DNA of 64,000 nt from Fidelibacterota bacterium (GTDB taxonomy: Bacteria > Pseudomonadota > Alphaproteobacteria > Rhodospirillales > Rhodospirillaceae), in contig CANJRA010000001.1 in the NCBI GenBank assembly GCA_947476625.1, positions 186,001-250,000 on the forward strand. Reading direction: 5' to 3'. This document shows, one piece after another, positions 46,132 to 56,629 of the stretch (positions within the stretch are counted from its first letter, which is position 1; each line of letters opens with the position of its first letter). Made by a program: the position numbers and the translations under genes. Under the pieces are notes generated by a model, which saw only the letters and a program-made list of their open reading frames with translations, was not told the DNA's origin and did no database searches.

Positions 46132-47688
46132 ATGCTGCGTAGCCTTCGCAACCTCGGACGACTCTGGGTCATCGCGCGCAGTTTTGCTGCGCACGACGCC
46201 TTGTTTCTATTGGACCTGCATCCGGCAGGACGCAACGCGGCGCGAGTCGCCAAAGTGTTGTGGCACCCGCGCAGCGACGTCAAAGGGCTGCGTCCAGGAC
46301 AGAGACTCGCATTGGCATTAACCGCGCTAGGGCCGACCTTCATCAAATTCGGCCAGGCATTATCTACACGCGCAGATTTGTTGGGTGAGCAAGTTGCGGC
46401 CGATCTATCCGGCTTGCAGGACCGCTTGCCGCCGTTTCCTTTCGCCCACGCCAAAGCGACGATCGAAACCGACTTCGGCGTGCCGCTGACGGCGCTCTTC
46501 AAAAGCTTTGATGAAATCGCGGTCGCCGCGGCGTCTATCGCGCAGGTGCACTTCGCGGTGGATACCGACGGCAAAGAAGTCGCGGTGAAGATTTTGCGCC
46601 CCGGCATCAAAGCCGCGTTCGCGCGCGACATTGAAGCGCTGCTGTGGCTGGCGGAACAGGCCGAATATCGTGCGCCGCATTTGTTGCGCCTTAAGCCCGT
46701 TGAAGTCGTGCGGACCTTTGCCGAATCGGTGCGCATGGAAATGGATTTGCGATTCGAAGCCGCCGCGGCCCAGGAGATCGGCGAGAACTTCATAGGCGAT
46801 GCGAGCTTCCGCGTGCCGCGCGCGGACTGGCAACGCACGTCCGAGCGCGTGCTGACGTTAGAGCGGGTCGCAGGCTCGCGTGTCGATGATCCGGTGGCCG
46901 TCGCGGCCAGCGGCGCCGATCCGGTGGCGGTCGTCAAAAGCGCCGCAGAAATTTTCTTTAAAATGGTTTTCCGGCACGGCTTTTTTCACGCCGACATGCA
47001 TCCGGGGAATTTGTTTGTGACCTCCGACGGCGTGATCATCGGCATGGATTTCGGCATCATGGGCCGGGTTGATGCGGCCACGCAAAAAACACTGGGCGAG
47101 ATGCTGCTGGGATTTCTGACGCGCGACTACAAGCGTGTCGCCGAAGTGCACATCCGCGCCGGATTCGTGCCGGCGCATCACTCGGTTGATGCGTTTGCGC
47201 AAGCTTGCCGGTCTATCGCTGAGCCGATTCTCGGCAAACCCATCGCCGAGATATCCATCGCGAAGTTACTAGGTCAGCTGTTTCAGATCACCGAAACCTT
47301 CGAGATGCAGGCGCAGCCGCAATTGCTGCTGCTGCAAAAAAGCATGCTGCTGGCCGAGGGCGTGGGCCGCGCGCTGGCGCCGCAGGTAAATATGTGGGAG
47401 CTGGCGCAGCCCTTGATCGAAGGCTGGATGCGCGAGCGGCTGGGGCCGGAGGGCAAAGTCATGGATGCCGTCGGCACCGCCCTGGAAACCCTGGAAAAAC
47501 TGCCGCAGATCGTCGCGCGGGTTGATGCCATCACGGCCGATATGGCGGTCGGCGGCCTGAAACTGCACCCCGACACCGCCCGCGCCCTGCGCGGCGAAGA
47601 GCCGGGCAAGGGCTGCAGGGTTAATTGGATGCTGTGGGCGCCTTGGCTGCTGGTTGCGGTCCTGCTGGCGGCGCTTATCTTACGTTAA
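46132..47688 (+). CDS. ubiB: UbiB/AarF-family atypical kinase for ubiquinone synthesis
   Basis: A 518-residue protein with an ABC1 kinase-like fold. The family KxGQ motif is in FIKFGQALSTRADLL (about residue 66), the ATP-binding lysine in EVAVKILRPG, and the metal site in HADMHPGNLF and GMDFGIMGRVD. A hydrophobic C-terminal segment (WAPWLLVAVLLAALIL) anchors it in the membrane. It follows ubiE by 9 bases. Confidence 0.95.
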   Translation: MLRSLRNLGRLWVIARSFAAHDALFLLDLHPAGRNAARVAKVLWHPRSDVKGLRPGQRLALALTALGPTFIKFGQALSTRADLLGEQVAADLSGLQDRLPPFPFAHAKATIETDFGVPLTALFKSFDEIAVAAASIAQVHFAVDTDGKEVAVKILRPGIKAAFARDIEALLWLAEQAEYRAPHLLRLKPVEVVRTFAESVRMEMDLRFEAAAAQEIGENFIGDASFRVPRADWQRTSERVLTLERVAGSRVDDPVAVAASGADPVAVVKSAAEIFFKMVFRHGFFHADMHPGNLFVTSDGVIIGMDFGIMGRVDAATQKTLGEMLLGFLTRDYKRVAEVHIRAGFVPAHHSVDAFAQACRSIAEPILGKPIAEISIAKLLGQLFQITETFEMQAQPQLLLLQKSMLLAEGVGRALAPQVNMWELAQPLIEGWMRERLGPEGKVMDAVGTALETLEKLPQIVARVDAITADMAVGGLKLHPDTARALRGEEPGKGCRVNWMLWAPWLLVAVLLAALILR

Positions 47689-47738
47689 GTTTCGCCCGCT
47701 AGAGTGGGTTCCGGACCTCTGTCTTTGGAACAAAGCCC

Positions 47739-48953
47739 GTGCTTGAGAACCGACGCATTCTTTTAATCGTTTCGGGCGGAATTGCCGCCGTGAAGGTGCC
47801 CGACTTGATTCGGCGCCTGCGCGAGCGCGGCGCGCACGTGCGCTGCATTTTGACCAAAGGCGGTGCGCAGTTCGTGACGCCGCTGACGCTGGGTTCATTG
47901 TCGGGCGATAAAGTTTACCAGGATTTATTCTCGCTGACGGATGAAGCCGAGATGGGTCATATCCGTTTGTCGCGCGAGGCCGACATTATTCTCGTCGCAC
48001 CCGCCACGGCCGACATCATGGCGAAGATGGCATCGGGCCAAGCCGACGATCTGGCGACCACTGCGCTGCTGGCCACCGACAAGCCGGTGATGATCGCACC
48101 CAGCATGAACGTGATGATGTGGACACATCCGGCGACACAGGCAAATTTGCTGACGCTGAAAAATCGCGAAGTGAAAGTCGTGGGGCCTAGTGCGGGCGAC
48201 CTTGCGTGTGGTGAAGTCGGCAACGGCCGCATGGCGGAAGTGCCCGAGATCATCGCGGCGCTCACGCGCTTTTTCCAGAAGAACGACGGACAGGGTCCGC
48301 TGACGGGTTTGCGCGCGCTGGTGACAAGCGGGCCGACGCATGAACCGATCGATCCGGTGCGCTACATCGCGAATCGCTCGTCGGGTAAACAAGGTCACGC
48401 TGTCGCGGCAGCTTTAGCTGAGCTTGGCGCGCAAGTGACGCTGGTGTCTGGCCCGACCAACGAAGCCGACCCTGACGGTGTGAAAGTCACACATGTCGAA
48501 ACCGCCAAGCAGATGATGAAGGCGTGCAGCGAGGCTTTGCCCGCCGAGATCGTGGTGTGTGCCGCAGCCGTCGCCGATTGGTCGGTCGAAGGCGCAAAGC
48601 AGAAAATCAAAAAGGAAAAAGGCGCGGCGGCGCCGTCTTTGAACCTGAGCGAAAACCCGGACATCCTGGCGACACTGTCGCTGCCAGGGCCGACGCGGCC
48701 GATGCTGGTGGTGGGATTCGCCGCCGAGACACAAAACCTGATCGAAAGCGCGCAATCTAAACGCGCCAAGAAAAACTGCGATTGGGTTGTGGCCAACGAT
48801 GTTTCGCCGGGCACCGGCACTTTCGGCGGCGACAGCAATACCGTGCATTTAGTGACGGCTGACGGCGTGGAAAGCTGGCCGACCTTGCGTAAACGCGCTG
48901 TGGCTGAGAGACTGGCGGAACGCATCGCGACCTACGTTCAACGCCATATATAA
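47739..48953 (+). CDS. coaBC: Phosphopantothenoylcysteine synthetase/decarboxylase
   Basis: A 404-residue bifunctional coenzyme A synthesis enzyme. The flavin decarboxylase half (CoaC) has LLIVSGGIAAVK, APSMNVMMWTHPA and CGEVGNGRMAE with the catalytic cysteine; the synthetase half (CoaB) starts at VTSGPTHEPIDPVRYIANRS. The start is GTG at 47739. It precedes dut, a neighbour in many proteobacteria. Confidence 0.96.
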   Translation: MLENRRILLIVSGGIAAVKVPDLIRRLRERGAHVRCILTKGGAQFVTPLTLGSLSGDKVYQDLFSLTDEAEMGHIRLSREADIILVAPATADIMAKMASGQADDLATTALLATDKPVMIAPSMNVMMWTHPATQANLLTLKNREVKVVGPSAGDLACGEVGNGRMAEVPEIIAALTRFFQKNDGQGPLTGLRALVTSGPTHEPIDPVRYIANRSSGKQGHAVAAALAELGAQVTLVSGPTNEADPDGVKVTHVETAKQMMKACSEALPAEIVVCAAAVADWSVEGAKQKIKKEKGAAAPSLNLSENPDILATLSLPGPTRPMLVVGFAAETQNLIESAQSKRAKKNCDWVVANDVSPGTGTFGGDSNTVHLVTADGVESWPTLRKRAVAERLAERIATYVQRHI

Positions 48954-48962
48954 GGGGCCTTC

Positions 48963-49427
48963 GTGCCAGTCGTCACCTCTGCCGCTATCAAGCGCTTGCC
49001 CAACGGCCATGATCTGCCGTTGCCGGCTTATCAAACCCAACAATCCGCCGGCATGGATTTGAGTGCCGCCGTTGAGGCCGACGTTGTACTGGCGCCGGGT
49101 GCGCGCGCCATTATCCCGACTGGATTTTCTATAGCGCTGCCGGCGGGCTTCGAGGCGCAGGTGCGCCCCCGTTCGGGCCTTGCCGCTAAGAACGGCGTGA
49201 CCGTACTGAACAGCCCCGGCACCATCGACGCGGATTATCGCGGTGAAGTCGGCGTGATTCTGATCAATCACGGACAGGAAGCTTTCACGGTGACGCGCGG
49301 CTTGCGGATCGCGCAGATGGTTGTCGCGCCTGTGCGCACGATTATGTGGGAAGAGAAAGTGGATTTGAACGATACCGCGCGCGGTGCGGGTGGTTTCGGT
49401 TCCACAGGCGTTCACAAAGGCGCGTAA
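48963..49427 (+). CDS. dut: dUTP diphosphatase
   Basis: A 154-residue trimeric enzyme that removes dUTP and supplies dUMP. Motifs: [42 protein letters not shown] and the C-terminal GAGGFGSTG arm. The start is GTG at 48963, nine bases after coaBC. Length is normal. Confidence 0.97.
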   Translation: MPVVTSAAIKRLPNGHDLPLPAYQTQQSAGMDLSAAVEADVVLAPGARAIIPTGFSIALPAGFEAQVRPRSGLAAKNGVTVLNSPGTIDADYRGEVGVILINHGQEAFTVTRGLRIAQMVVAPVRTIMWEEKVDLNDTARGAGGFGSTGVHKGA

Positions 49428-49449
49428 CGCGCGCCTATATTAGGCGAGC

Positions 49450-50238
49450 ATGGATTTCACCGAACCACAGATCCAACGCTATGCCCGCCACATCCTGTTG
49501 CAGGAAGTTGGCGGCATTGGGCAGGAAAAACTTCTCAACGCCAAAGTCCTGGTGATTGGGGCGGGCGGATTAGGCTCGCCGCTGATTCTGTATCTGGCCG
49601 CCGCCGGTGTCGGCACGATTGGCGTCGTCGACGACGACACGGTCGATCTGTCAAATCTCCAGCGCCAGATCGCGCATACGACCGACCGCATCGGCGTGGA
49701 TAAAGTGACCAGCGCCAAACAAGCCGTGGCAGCGATCAATCCCGATGTCACGCTGGTCGAGCATAAAATGCGACTGACGGTCGACAACGCCACGGCACTG
49801 ATCGGCGGTTATGACATCGTCGCCGACGGCAGCGATAATTTCGCGACGCGGTTTCTGGTGAACGACGCATGTTTTTTTGCAAAGAAAACACTGGTGTCCG
49901 CCGCCGTGCTGCGCTTCGACGGCCAGCTCGCGACGTTCAAACCTCACGCTGGTGGTCCGTGTTACCGCTGCCTGTATCCCGCGCCGCCGCCGGCGGGGCA
50001 GATTCCAACCTGCGAAGAAGCCGGTGTGTTGGGTGCTGTGGCGGGCGTGCTGGGCACGCTGCAAGCAACCGAAGTCTTGAAGGAAATTCTGGCCATCGGC
50101 GACAGCATGGCCGGACGGCTGCTGATCTACGACGCGCTTTCGACCACCATGCGCCAGGTGAAGATCAAGCCCGACCCGGAGTGCCCGCTGTGCAGCGCCG
50201 CACCGACCATTACGGACCTCTCGCCGCACCGTTCCTAA
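49450..50238 (+). CDS. moeB: MoeB/ThiF-family sulfur-carrier adenylyltransferase
   Basis: A 262-residue E1-like enzyme that adenylates the C-terminal glycine of MoaD or ThiS. The nucleotide-binding loop is VIGAGGLGSPLILYLA, followed by NLQRQIAHTTDRIG; zinc cysteines are in CYRCLYP and CPLC. Both MoeB and ThiF fit; MoeB is favoured by length, and neither moaD nor thiS is adjacent. It follows dut by 22 bases. Confidence 0.85.
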   Translation: MDFTEPQIQRYARHILLQEVGGIGQEKLLNAKVLVIGAGGLGSPLILYLAAAGVGTIGVVDDDTVDLSNLQRQIAHTTDRIGVDKVTSAKQAVAAINPDVTLVEHKMRLTVDNATALIGGYDIVADGSDNFATRFLVNDACFFAKKTLVSAAVLRFDGQLATFKPHAGGPCYRCLYPAPPPAGQIPTCEEAGVLGAVAGVLGTLQATEVLKEILAIGDSMAGRLLIYDALSTTMRQVKIKPDPECPLCSAAPTITDLSPHRS

Positions 50239-50307
50239 ACTATTGAATTTGCGGTATAATCTCAAAATCCCTTGCCGTTTTGGCCGGGAAAGCTTAGGTC
50301 CGGTCCT

Positions 50308-51489
50308 ATGTCGCCTGATTCAGCACGTCCCGAGATAGCCCCAGAGGCAGCACCAGAAACCCGCACCAACCTGGTGGGGCTGTCGCGCGAAGCATTGACC
50401 GCGACGCTGGCGGAATTGGGCGAGAAGCCCTTCCGTGCCAAGCAGGTGTGGCACTGGCTGTATCATCGCGGCGCTTTAGACTTCGCGTCCATGACCGATC
50501 TATCCAAGGTGATGCGCGCGAAACTCGAAGAGCATTTTGTCGTGGGTCGCCCGGGCATCGCGCGCGAGCAGACCTCGACCGACCGCACGCGCAAATGGCT
50601 GATGCAGTTCAGCGACGGCCAAAAGGCCGAGACGGTTTTCATTCCCGAGGACGATCGCGGCGCGGTGTGTGTGTCATCGCAAGTAGGCTGCACGCTGACC
50701 TGCCGTTTCTGCCACACCGGTACGCAGCGACTTGTGCGCAACCTGACCCCGGCGGAGATCGTTGGGCAGTTCATGGTGGCGCGCGACAGTTACGGCGAAT
50801 GGCCGACGCCGACGGACGAGACGCGCATGCTTTCGAACATCGTTATGATGGGCATGGGCGAGCCGCTTTATAATTTCGAGAATGTCGCCACGGCCTTAAA
50901 AATCCTCATGGACGGCGACGGCATCGCTGTCGGCAAGCGCCGCATCACGCTGTCGACATCAGGCGTCGTGCCCGAGATTCACCGCTGCGGCGCGGAGCTG
51001 GGTGTCAACCTGGCCGTATCGTTGCACGCACCCGACGACGACACGCGCTCGATGATCATGCCGATCAACAAGAAGTATCCGTTGAAGGAATTGATGCAGG
51101 CCTGCCGCGACTATCCCGGCGCCAGCAATGCGCGCCGCATCACATTTGAATATGTGATGCTGAAGGGCATCAACGATACCGCTGCCAATGCGCGCGCGTT
51201 GATCAAGCTGGTGAAAGACATTCCCTGCAAGTTCAACTTGATCCACTTCAATCCTTGGCCGGGCACACCCTATGAGTGCTCGGACGCAAGCACCGTGGAT
51301 GCGTTCGCGCAGCATTTGTGGGACGCGGGCTACTCGGCACCGATTCGCACACCGCGCGGCCGCGACATTTTAGCAGCCTGCGGCCAGCTCAAGACCGACA
51401 GTGAAAAACTGTCGGCCAAAGAGCAACGCCTGAAGGATGCCGCCGAAGCCGCGAAAGTGGCGTGGGCCGAGAAACAAGCCGCGATTTAA
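50308..51489 (+). CDS. rlmN: 23S rRNA/tRNA adenine-C2 methyltransferase RlmN
   Basis: A 393-residue radical SAM enzyme that methylates A2503 of 23S rRNA and A37 of some tRNAs. The cluster cysteines are in [26 protein letters not shown] is conserved, and [15 protein letters not shown] carries the C-terminal catalytic cysteine. I chose the ATG at 50308, with AGGTCCGG upstream, over an in-frame start 36 bases earlier. Confidence 0.95.
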   Translation: MSPDSARPEIAPEAAPETRTNLVGLSREALTATLAELGEKPFRAKQVWHWLYHRGALDFASMTDLSKVMRAKLEEHFVVGRPGIAREQTSTDRTRKWLMQFSDGQKAETVFIPEDDRGAVCVSSQVGCTLTCRFCHTGTQRLVRNLTPAEIVGQFMVARDSYGEWPTPTDETRMLSNIVMMGMGEPLYNFENVATALKILMDGDGIAVGKRRITLSTSGVVPEIHRCGAELGVNLAVSLHAPDDDTRSMIMPINKKYPLKELMQACRDYPGASNARRITFEYVMLKGINDTAANARALIKLVKDIPCKFNLIHFNPWPGTPYECSDASTVDAFAQHLWDAGYSAPIRTPRGRDILAACGQLKTDSEKLSAKEQRLKDAAEAAKVAWAEKQAAI

Positions 51490-51707
51490 CATCCCGGCGT
51501 GATACGGGCCTGGAACGGCGCGTCCGGCAGCCGTCCGACTTTAGCAATAACATAGGGCGATCCGCCCATGACCTGGCTGGTGCTGGGTGCGCGACATGCG
51601 GACTGAACGCGGCCGTCGTCGCAGGACGCCAAAGCCAGCGCCGCCGGCACGCACAGCAGCCAGAGCAGAAAAACCAAACTTCGATGGAAGAACCTAAAAC
51701 GCCTCAT
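51486..51707 (-). CDS. Small putative lipoprotein
   Basis: A 73-residue protein with a basic n-region (MRRFRFFHR), a hydrophobic core and the lipobox LASC at about residues 26-29, giving a mature lipoprotein of about 45 residues. Aspartates follow the lipidated cysteine. Two further cysteines (SAC, and a C-terminal PGC) could pair. GGAG lies seven bases before the ATG. It overlaps the rlmN stop on the opposite strand. No family match is recognised. Its leader contains alternative hairpins, described separately. Confidence 0.55.
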   Translation of the reverse strand: MRRFRFFHRSLVFLLWLLCVPAALALASCDDGRVQSACRAPSTSQVMGGSPYVIAKVGRLPDAPFQARITPGC

Positions 51708-51724
51708 GTGTCGTCTCCGTGTTG

Positions 51725-51775
51725 GCCGGAGGGACAGGACGAATCAAAAGGCCCCGTCCTGATCCGGCGGGGCCT
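51725..51775 (-). promoter_or_regulatory. Two mutually exclusive hairpins, attenuator-like
   Basis: AGGCCCCG (51749-51756) pairs with CGGGGCCT (51768-51775); on the minus strand this stem is followed by TTTGATT, like a weak terminator. The overlapping alternative pairs CAGGACG (51735-51741) with CGTCCTG (51755-51761) and GCCGGA (51725-51730) with TCCGGC (51763-51768). The two cannot form together, as in attenuators and riboswitch expression platforms. On the minus strand it ends about 18 bases before the lipoprotein start. Confidence 0.4.
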
Positions 51776-52033
51776 GTTGATGGATATGCAAAGTCTTAAA
51801 CGCGTGCGTAATCCCTCAGCAGCCCTCCGGGGGCATTGCTACGATATAAATCGGGCACGGGGTCATCGTCTTTTGCATGGGCGCGGAAACTATTGCGAGG
51901 GCGTGACGGCGTAAAGCGGGAAACCGCGCATAGCCGCTATACGGATTTCATCATCCCGCCCTTGCTCTCGCTGCCTTCCTGCCTATACTGCGCGCCACTT
52001 TAAAAGCCCGTTTTTCTTGGGGAAAGCACAGCC
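51776..52033 (+). other. Gap upstream of argG
   Basis: No credible gene in these 258 bases (about 326 from the lipoprotein start). It should hold the argG promoter and leader; GGGGAAAG before the ATG at 52034 is the probable ribosome site. I saw no ARG box or known riboswitch. Confidence 0.35.
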
Positions 52034-53242
52034 ATGGCGAAAGCAAAAAAGGTCGTATTGGCCTATTCCGGCGGTCTCGACACCTCCATCATCCTGCGCT
52101 GGTTGCAGGTGGAGAAGAACTGCGAGGTCGTGACCTTCACCGCCGACATCGGCCAGGGCGAAGAGTTGGAGCCGGCGCGCAAGAAGGCCGAGCTGATGGG
52201 GATCAAGCAGATCTACGTCGACGACCTGAAAGAAGAATTCGTCCGCGACTTCGTGTTTCCGATGTTCCGCGCCAACGCACTGTATGAAGGCGTGTACCTG
52301 CTGGGCACATCCATTGCGCGCCCGCTGATCGCCAAGCGCCTGATCGACATCGCCATTGAGACCGGAGCCGACGCCATTGCCCACGGCGCGACCGGCAAAG
52401 GCAACGACCAAGTGCGCTTCGAGCTGACCGCCTATGCGCTAAAGCCGGACATCAAGGTGATCGCGCCGTGGCGCGAGTGGGAATTGAACTCACGCGCCAG
52501 CCTGATCGACTACGCCGAGAAGCATCAGATTCCGATTCCGAAGGATAAGCGCGGCGAAGCGCCCTATTCCACCGACGCCAACCTTTTGCACATTTCCTAT
52601 GAAGGCAAAGTGCTGGAAGATCCGTGGCAGGAGCCGCACGACGATATGTTCAAGCTGACGGTGTCGCCGGAGAAGGCGCCCGATCAGGCGGAATATGTCG
52701 AGATCGAATTCGCCAAAGGCGATGCGGTGGCGGTGAATGGGCAGAAACTGTCGCCCGCGAACCTGCTCGCGAAATTGAACGAGCTGGGCGGCAAGCACGG
52801 CGTGGGCCGTCTCGATCTGGTCGAAAACCGCTACGTGGGAATGAAGAGCCGCGGCGTTTATGAAACCCCGGGCGGCACCTTGCTGCATGTGGCGCACCGC
52901 GCCATTGAAAGCATCACGCTCGACCGCGAAGCGATGCATCTGAAAGATGAGCTGATGCCGCGCTACGCGAAGCTGATTTATACCGGCTATTGGTTCGCGC
53001 CGGAGCGCGAAATGCTGCAGGCGGCTATCGACCAGACCCAGGAGTGGGTCAACGGTGTCGTGCGCCTGAAACTGTTCAAAGGCAGCGCGACGGTGGCGGG
53101 ACGCAAGTCACCCAATTCGCTCTATCGCATGGACTACGTGACCTTCGAGGAAGACTCGGTCTACAACCAGTTCGACGCCGAAGGCTTCATTAAGTTGAAT
53201 GCATTGCGCCTGCGTTTGGGTAAAATGGCCCGGCAAAAATAG
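52034..53242 (+). CDS. argG: Argininosuccinate synthase
   Basis: A 402-residue cytoplasmic enzyme joining citrulline and aspartate with ATP in arginine synthesis. The N-type ATP loop is [15 protein letters not shown] (residues 9-23); [15 protein letters not shown] and [16 protein letters not shown] are typical. Length is standard. argJ, another arginine gene, lies at the right edge of the window but is not linked in an operon. A HAD phosphatase gene follows after 18 bases. Confidence 0.97.
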   Translation: MAKAKKVVLAYSGGLDTSIILRWLQVEKNCEVVTFTADIGQGEELEPARKKAELMGIKQIYVDDLKEEFVRDFVFPMFRANALYEGVYLLGTSIARPLIAKRLIDIAIETGADAIAHGATGKGNDQVRFELTAYALKPDIKVIAPWREWELNSRASLIDYAEKHQIPIPKDKRGEAPYSTDANLLHISYEGKVLEDPWQEPHDDMFKLTVSPEKAPDQAEYVEIEFAKGDAVAVNGQKLSPANLLAKLNELGGKHGVGRLDLVENRYVGMKSRGVYETPGGTLLHVAHRAIESITLDREAMHLKDELMPRYAKLIYTGYWFAPEREMLQAAIDQTQEWVNGVVRLKLFKGSATVAGRKSPNSLYRMDYVTFEEDSVYNQFDAEGFIKLNALRLRLGKMARQK

Positions 53243-53260
53243 GCGGAGGTTCAGGCTTCA

Positions 53261-53932
53261 ATGGCGGACGCGGTAATCTTTGATTGCGACGGCGTCCTCA
53301 TCAACAGTGAAGTCATTTACCTGCGCGTTGCGCTGGCCTATCTCGGCGAACTTGGCCTGACATACGATCCGCATGCGTATGCCGATCGGTTTCTGGGTGC
53401 GTCGGTTGCCGATTTTACCGGCGGGCTGAACGACGACCATCACCACAAATTCGGCCGGCCGCTTCCGGAAGACTTTGACGCCGACCTCTCGCGCCGCATT
53501 TGGACCGAGATGGAAGATCATGTAGCGGCCACCGCGGGAATACGCGATGTGTTGGATGCGCTCGACATGCCGAAAGCTATCGCGTCGGGCTCCAGTCCCG
53601 AAGGTTTAGAGAGGGCGCTGCGGAAGGTGGAACTCTTCGACAGCTTCGCGCCGCATATTTATTCTGCTCATATCGTCGCGCGCGGCAAACCCGCGCCGGA
53701 CATTTATCTGCACGCAGCCCGCGAGATCAATGTATCGCCAGCGCGCTGCGTCGCGGTTGAGGATAGCGCTAACGGCGCGGCATCGGCTTACGCGGCCGGG
53801 ATGACAGTCATCGGCTTTACGGGAGGCGGTCATTGCCCGCCGCATCAAGCGGAGCGCTTGCGCGCCGCCGGTGCAGTCGAGGTGATAGCGCATATGGATG
53901 ATTTATTAGCGGCAATCGGGAGGGCGGCATGA
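53261..53932 (+). CDS. HAD-superfamily phosphatase, beta-phosphoglucomutase/phosphoglycolate type
   Basis: A 223-residue hydrolase. VIFDCDGVLINSEV holds the nucleophile and acid aspartates, AIASGSSPEGL motif II, RGKPAPDIYLHAA the lysine motif and CVAVEDSANGAASAYAAGM motif IV. The substrate cannot be read from sequence. GGAGG precedes the ATG; the stop overlaps the next gene by 4 bases. Confidence 0.9.
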   Translation: MADAVIFDCDGVLINSEVIYLRVALAYLGELGLTYDPHAYADRFLGASVADFTGGLNDDHHHKFGRPLPEDFDADLSRRIWTEMEDHVAATAGIRDVLDALDMPKAIASGSSPEGLERALRKVELFDSFAPHIYSAHIVARGKPAPDIYLHAAREINVSPARCVAVEDSANGAASAYAAGMTVIGFTGGGHCPPHQAERLRAAGAVEVIAHMDDLLAAIGRAA

Positions 53933-54690
53933 GTCATATTGAAACGTCACGCGACGGGGCTGTTTTCACGGTGCGCTTCAACCGGCCTGAAAAGAAGAAC
54001 GCCCTTCTGGGGGCGATGTACGCTGATGCGGCGGACGCGTTCAAGACAGCGGCGGACGACTCTGAGGTGCGCGTACTGGTAATAACCGGCGCGGGCGACA
54101 GCTTCTGTGCGGGCAACGATTTAAAAGATTTTCTGGAAAATCCGCCGTCATCCAAGGATGCGCCGGTGTTTCTCTTCATGCACACCTTGCAGGATTTTCC
54201 GAAGCCGGTGGTCGCGGCTGTTAACGGCGTGGCGATTGGGATCGGCACCACTGTGTTGCTTCACTGCGACCTTGCTTACGCCGCGCCGACCGCAAAGTTC
54301 CAATTGCCCTTCGTGAATCTCGCGCTGATGCCGGAGTTCGGATCGAGCCTCTTGTTGCCGCGATTCATCGGGACACGCAAAGCCACCGAGCTACTGCTGC
54401 TGGCGGAAGTTTTCGACGCAGCCACAGCGCGCGATATCGGGTTGCTCAATGATGTTGTCGCAGCGGATGAATTGCAGGCGTTTGTTGCCGCCAAAGCCCG
54501 CACGCTGGCATCCAAGCCGCCGGCATCGATGCGCGCCACAAAGGCGTTGTTAAAGGCCGACAGCGAGAATGTCGTCGATCACATTGCGCTTGAGAATCAG
54601 ATTTTTGCTGAGCGTCTGAAATCGCCGGAACTGAAGGAAGCCGTCACGGCCTTTTTCGAAAAACGCCCGGCGGACTTCAGCAAGTTCTAG
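53929..54690 (+). CDS. Enoyl-CoA hydratase/isomerase family protein
   Basis: A 253-residue crotonase-fold enzyme. [29 protein letters not shown] (oxyanion hole) and [20 protein letters not shown] are conserved; the second catalytic acid is in [16 protein letters not shown], while the first position is not a glutamate in the usual context, which favours an isomerase-like activity. It overlaps folD by 4 bases tail to tail. Confidence 0.88.
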   Translation: MSHIETSRDGAVFTVRFNRPEKKNALLGAMYADAADAFKTAADDSEVRVLVITGAGDSFCAGNDLKDFLENPPSSKDAPVFLFMHTLQDFPKPVVAAVNGVAIGIGTTVLLHCDLAYAAPTAKFQLPFVNLALMPEFGSSLLLPRFIGTRKATELLLLAEVFDAATARDIGLLNDVVAADELQAFVAAKARTLASKPPASMRATKALLKADSENVVDHIALENQIFAERLKSPELKEAVTAFFEKRPADFSKF

Positions 54691-55598
54691 GGCTTTTTCG
54701 GCGGAAGGCGCGTCGGCACCGCGACGTCGGTAATGCCGTGCTGCGTGCAGGCTGCTTTCAGCGTGTTTACCATCAAACATGCGACGGTCATCAGGCCGAC
54801 GCCGCCCGGAACCGGCGTGATGAAACCGGCCACTTCTGATGCTTCGGGGAAATTCACATCGCCGTAGAGTTTGTTTTTGCCGTCGGGCAGCGGGACGCGA
54901 TTGATTCCGACATCGATGACTGTGGCGCCGGGCTTGATCCAATCGCCGCGAATCATTTCTCTTTTGCCGACCGCAGCGACCAGAATGTCGGCCTCACGGC
55001 AGACGGCGGGAAGATCCTTGGTGCGCGAGTGCGCAATGGTCACGGTGCAATTTTCGTTGAGCAGAAGGTGCGCGACCGGCTTGCCGACAAGATTGGAGCG
55101 GCCGACGACGACCGCATGCAAGCCCGTGAGGTCGCCGAGCACATCTTTTGCCAGCATGACGCAGCCCATGGGCGTGCACGCCACAAGCGTATCGCCGCCC
55201 GCCACCAGACGACCGGCGCTTTCGGGATGCAGGCCGTCGACGTCTTTCGCGGGCGACGTGGTGGTGATGACCTTGAAAGAATCGATGTGTTTAGGCACCG
55301 GCAGCTGAACCAGAATACCGTGGACGCTAGGATCAGCATTCAGTGTGCGAATGAGTTTAAGGACGTCCGCTTCGGTGCTGTCGGCCGGAAGGTTGTGCTG
55401 CACGGAGTTCATGCCGAGCGCGTGGGCGGTTTTTTGTTTGCTGGCGACATAGACCTGACTGGCGGGGTCCTCGCCGACCAAAACGGTGGCGAGCCCGGGC
55501 ACCAAACCATGTTTAGCTTTCAGTTCGGCGACGGCAGCGGCGACACCTTCTTTGAGGCGGGCGGAGGCTTTTTTACCGTCGATGATGGCTGCCGTCAT
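54687..55598 (-). CDS. folD: Methylenetetrahydrofolate dehydrogenase/cyclohydrolase FolD
   Basis: A 303-residue bifunctional one-carbon enzyme. [14 protein letters not shown] holds the catalytic lysine and tyrosine, [13 protein letters not shown] is conserved, and [18 protein letters not shown] binds NADP. The ATG at 55598 overlaps the yggU stop (ATGA); an ATG at 55610 would add four residues. Confidence 0.96.
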   Translation of the reverse strand: MTAAIIDGKKASARLKEGVAAAVAELKAKHGLVPGLATVLVGEDPASQVYVASKQKTAHALGMNSVQHNLPADSTEADVLKLIRTLNADPSVHGILVQLPVPKHIDSFKVITTTSPAKDVDGLHPESAGRLVAGGDTLVACTPMGCVMLAKDVLGDLTGLHAVVVGRSNLVGKPVAHLLLNENCTVTIAHSRTKDLPAVCREADILVAAVGKREMIRGDWIKPGATVIDVGINRVPLPDGKNKLYGDVNFPEASEVAGFITPVPGGVGLMTVACLMVNTLKAACTQHGITDVAVPTRLPPKKP

Positions 55599-55903
55599 GT
55601 TTTGATCCATTGTTGAGCGATGGCTGTGAGCGCCGTGGGATCACCGCCGATGCGCACGACTTTGCGCCGGTCGGATTCACCCGCAGTGACCGCCACGCTG
55701 CTTTTAGCAACCCCAAAGGTTTTCGCCAACACGGCGATCACGGCGGCGTTGGCTTTGCCTTTTTCCGGCGGCGCCGTGACAGCGATTTTGAGAGCTTCGC
55801 CGTCCGGTGTCGGCATGACGCCCTGCACGCCGTTGCGCGAGGCCTTGGGCGAAACACGTGCGGTGATAACAAGGCCGGACTTCTCGACCCGGAAGAAGGA
55901 CAC
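55595..55903 (-). CDS. YggU-family (UPF0235/DUF167) protein
   Basis: A 102-residue protein. [17 protein letters not shown] and the [20 protein letters not shown] block are the family signature; function is unknown. The GTG at 55903 lies five bases after the yggT stop; the open frame further upstream is antisense noise over yggT. The yggT-yggU pair is widely conserved. Confidence 0.88.
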   Translation of the reverse strand: MSFFRVEKSGLVITARVSPKASRNGVQGVMPTPDGEALKIAVTAPPEKGKANAAVIAVLAKTFGVAKSSVAVTAGESDRRKVVRIGGDPTALTAIAQQWIKT

Positions 55904-55908
55904 CGTGT

Positions 55909-56208
55909 TTAAACGAGATTGAGAATGATGCGTCCGATAACGAGCTGAACCAACAGAATCAGTAGGAACAGGATGATGGGGGAAATATCGAGGTTGCCCA
56001 TCATCGGGACAAAGCGGCGGATACGGCGCAGGACCGGCTCGACCACCTGATCCAGCGCGCGACCGACGGTGCGCACAAACTGGTTGTGGCTGTTGACGAC
56101 GCCAAAAGCCACCAGCCAGCTGAGGACGACCCAAATGATCACCACCCATTTGTAGAGATCCAGGGCGACGCTCAGCACCTGAAGGAGCGGAATGAGGATG
56201 GTGTTCAT
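55909..56208 (-). CDS. YggT-family integral membrane protein
   Basis: A 99-residue protein with two membrane regions (LYKWVVIIWVVLSWLVAF and IILFLLILLVQLVIGRIIL) linked by RALDQVVEPVLRRIRRFVP. The family is linked to membrane or osmotic homeostasis in some bacteria, without a defined activity. The ATG at 56208 was preferred to an upstream start at 56238 from family length. First gene of yggT-yggU-folD. Confidence 0.9.
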   Translation of the reverse strand: MNTILIPLLQVLSVALDLYKWVVIIWVVLSWLVAFGVVNSHNQFVRTVGRALDQVVEPVLRRIRRFVPMMGNLDISPIILFLLILLVQLVIGRIILNLV

Positions 56209-56459
56209 GCGGCGTCCATCGGCCCTTTCGCAGCGCAAAGTATTCCGGGCACGTCCCGGCTGTGATCGAGAGGCTTAGCCTACTTGAGAGAAACGGGTCC
56301 GCGCAAGCTGTCGCAAAATCAAAAAAAATCCCGCGAAAACAGCCTTTTACGCTGTCGGGTCAGCGCCATGCAGCGCCTTGACTTCGCGCCGCTTTCGACC
56401 CATTCTCCGGCCCGTTTTGCGGGAGGAAGCTCCTGCCAAAATTTAGTCGGCTTTGGTGC

Positions 56460-56535
<76 letters not shown>

Positions 56536-56629
56536 TCACCCCGCCGGACTTCTTGAAAAATCGAGACTGCCAGAACTGACGAAGTCGGGATCGATTTTGT
56601 TTGTTTGCGCCCTGCGGGCGCGGGCCCGC

